This document shows positions 52,057 to 53,647 of a stretch of DNA of 53,647 bases, piece by piece (positions within the stretch are counted from its first letter, which is position 1; every line of letters starts with the position of its first letter). Position numbers and translations under genes: made by a program. A model generated the notes under the pieces. It was not told the DNA's origin, made no database searches, and saw only the letters and a list, made by a program, of their open reading frames with translations. Source of the DNA: Mycobacterium sp. 852002-51971_SCH5477799-a (lineage in GTDB: Bacteria > Actinomycetota > Actinomycetes > Mycobacteriales > Mycobacteriaceae); assembly GCF_001667145.1 (NCBI RefSeq), contig NZ_LZIF01000123.1, positions 1 through 53,647 of the forward strand. Direction: 5' to 3'.

Positions 52057-53647
52057 ATGCATCGCCCCGACACGATCATCGAAATTCATCGCGAGCGCGT
52101 GCAGGATCAGACGGCCGAGATGTTCAGCGGTGACAAGTACACGCAGTCCGTCGACGGCACCGGCTACTCCGCGACGGCGACCCTTGACCTCACCCTGGAT
52201 CGCGTCTGGTTCGTCCGCGACTCTCGTCAGCGGCTGTGGCAGGAGGATGCAGACGGTGAACTTCGCGACCCTCTGCGACACTTCGCGATTGATCTGGTGA
52301 TTTTCGATTCGAAGATCGTTATCGATTCGGTTACCTGCATCCCGTTGGTATCGCTTCCCCCGGCGACCATCACGATCCCGGACGGTCCGCGTGCCGGAGA
52401 ATCGCGCGAGATCCCGTACAACGAGATTCCGCTGTTCGGGCGGTTGACAATTCACGACCAGCTCGAATCGCACCAAATAGAGCCGGGCAAGCAGACGATC
52501 GCGCTCAACTTCACCTCCCAGGACGGGCCCGTACTGGTCGCCGCCCCATCGACGGACCCACACGTCGGGCTGCTGTTCGGCCCGCACGTCGAGCGGCGTG
52601 CGGATGGGGTCACGGTCTTTCACGGACAAGACCCGCGGATCAGCTGGCAACTCGACTACGCCGAGGCGTATTGGGTAACTCACAGCATCGCCGGGGAGCT
52701 GATGGTGAACCTGGAGAAACTGCAGCACCCCGGCCTCTCCGATGACGAGGCCAGAACCAGGGTGCTCGACTCGCTTGCCGCCCAAATCGCCGACGCCGTC
52801 GGCCCGCAACTGGAGGCGATGGGGGACAACGGGATTCAGGCGCTGCTGCCAACCCCGGTGGACGTCGACCCCGCGGCCCAGGACGACAGCACAGTCAAGG
52901 AACTCGACGCCGTCGTGCAGCGCTTCGAAGTCGGCGAGGACACCGAGGAATCCATGGTCGTGCAGCTGCAGACATTGCGCGAATTGCCGCCCGGGGAGGA
53001 GCTACCAGTGTCCGTCCTCGCCGAAAATCCGTGTGAGAGAGCGGCTTTGGCCGTCACCGGGTGGAGCATTTTGCGGCAGGTCCGTGACACCGTGATGAAC
53101 AGCTTCGGACTCGACGAGGGCGACTTCGATCCCGATGCGCCGTGCGCGCTGGCCGGCCCCAAGACCATCAGCATCGGCGGGCAAGACCGCAGCCTCGACG
53201 CCCTCGACGCCGATATCGTGCCGCGAACCGAAGACGGCCGATTGGTCGTCGACGGCACGGTGAGCGCCGACACCAAGCTCTACGACTTCAAGGCCACCTT
53301 CAAGGTGGTGTACGAAATGGGCCTCGGCGACATCCCGCGCGACCCCAAGGGGAAAGAGCTGCTGCGAGACGACGTCGACACCATCGAGCTGCTCGAGCAG
53401 ACGCTGAGCCTGGCCGGTCACAAGAAGCGCGCCGGTCACCTCAGCACCGAAGATTACGAGGCGGAAGTCAAGCGGGTCAGCGAGCGATTCGATCAACTGC
53501 CGCGAACCGTGGGGGTCCGCCCGGCGCAGAACTCGGAGCCGGACGTGAATGCGGACTTCAGCCTGACAGCGGGTGGAAAAGTGGCCACTGCCGCAGGCGC
53601 CACCGCTGTCGTCGGTCTGCTTGCGCTACCGGTGACCTGGGTGGCGG
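52057..53647 (+). CDS. Unknown protein, incomplete at the window end
   Basis: An open frame of at least 530 codons from ATG 52057 (CGGAG 7 nt upstream) with no stop before the window ends. The first 200 residues look beta-rich (TIIEIHRERVQDQTAEMF, SATATLDLTLDRVWFV, ITIPDGPRAGESREIP). The middle is acidic and helical (LPPGEELPVSVLAENPCER), and near the end VATAAGATAVVGLLALPVTWV is probably a membrane segment. No signal peptide is seen at the start. I do not recognise a family. Confidence 0.8.
   Translation, partial: MHRPDTIIEIHRERVQDQTAEMFSGDKYTQSVDGTGYSATATLDLTLDRVWFVRDSRQRLWQEDADGELRDPLRHFAIDLVIFDSKIVIDSVTCIPLVSLPPATITIPDGPRAGESREIPYNEIPLFGRLTIHDQLESHQIEPGKQTIALNFTSQDGPVLVAAPSTDPHVGLLFGPHVERRADGVTVFHGQDPRISWQLDYAEAYWVTHSIAGELMVNLEKLQHPGLSDDEARTRVLDSLAAQIADAVGPQLEAMGDNGIQALLPTPVDVDPAAQDDSTVKELDAVVQRFEVGEDTEESMVVQLQTLRELPPGEELPVSVLAENPCERAALAVTGWSILRQVRDTVMNSFGLDEGDFDPDAPCALAGPKTISIGGQDRSLDALDADIVPRTEDGRLVVDGTVSADTKLYDFKATFKVVYEMGLGDIPRDPKGKELLRDDVDTIELLEQTLSLAGHKKRAGHLSTEDYEAEVKRVSERFDQLPRTVGVRPAQNSEPDVNADFSLTAGGKVATAAGATAVVGLLALPVTWVA

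Noticed and set aside
1..53647. CRISPR arrays, insertion sequences or transposase genes
   Set aside because: No regularly spaced identical repeats, terminal inverted repeats with transposase, or integrase motifs were found.

Overview
The window is high-GC actinobacterial DNA and almost certainly comes from a mycobacterium. Supporting genes are a HadA-HadB-type dehydratase, F420-dependent LLM and Ddn-like enzymes, a DUF732 secreted protein, an MbtK-like acyltransferase, a LytR-CpsA-Psr protein and a decayed mycobacterial-type adenylate cyclase. The order crcB-crcB / pgmA / DUF488 / CitE-like / F420-LLM (about 37.2-45.5 kb) resembles, from memory, the M. tuberculosis Rv3068c-Rv3079c neighbourhood, which lies near ssrA. 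All calls come from reading the sequence; no database search was run.

Left part (1-10.07 kb): a one-direction catabolic cluster with aldehyde dehydrogenase, Ddn-like F420 enzyme, P450, carboxymuconolactone-decarboxylase-like protein, MmgE/PrpD, SDR, two alpha/beta hydrolases and a shortened CaiB/BaiF CoA-transferase. It ends at a 24-bp copy of what I recognise as the 3' end of tmRNA (ssrA). I read this as the distal attachment site of a genomic island whose integrase and intact ssrA would lie left of the window. Next come a Ser/Thr/Pro-rich secreted protein and a decayed ORF.

11.1-19.3 kb, minus strand: a HadA-HadB fusion, then a tightly coupled run read right to left: two acyl-CoA dehydrogenases, an alpha/beta hydrolase, an enoyl-CoA hydratase, a VOC protein, a sugar-kinase/MurQ fusion and a PGRP-type amidase lipoprotein. 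The last two look like a peptidoglycan amino-sugar salvage pair. At 20 kb there is an adenylate cyclase pseudogene.

21.3-26.9 kb: a LysR regulator diverges from an oxygenase operon (Rieske alpha subunit, 107-aa unknown protein, TauD/TfdA-like dioxygenase, F420-LLM enzyme, P450), with a perfect inverted repeat between the divergent genes. 27-34.7 kb: cell-envelope and exported proteins (M15 peptidase lipoprotein, beta-lactamase-fold hydrolase, LCP protein, phospholipase D, DUF732) plus a phytanoyl-CoA dioxygenase. 34.7-36.4 kb: an MpaB/DUF2236 oxygenase and a divergent TetR regulator sharing a palindromic operator.

36.4-46.9 kb: core genes including SelO, hemerythrin, CitE-like, DUF488, MbtK-like, paired CrcB channels, phosphoglucomutase, an MFS transporter and tRNA-Ala(GGC). 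Right of the tRNA are a large TPR-like lipoprotein, a gene-poor stretch, a three-gene operon (diiron-like PF10118 protein, 3Fe-4S ferredoxin, ferredoxin reductase) and an incomplete unknown ORF that runs off the window.
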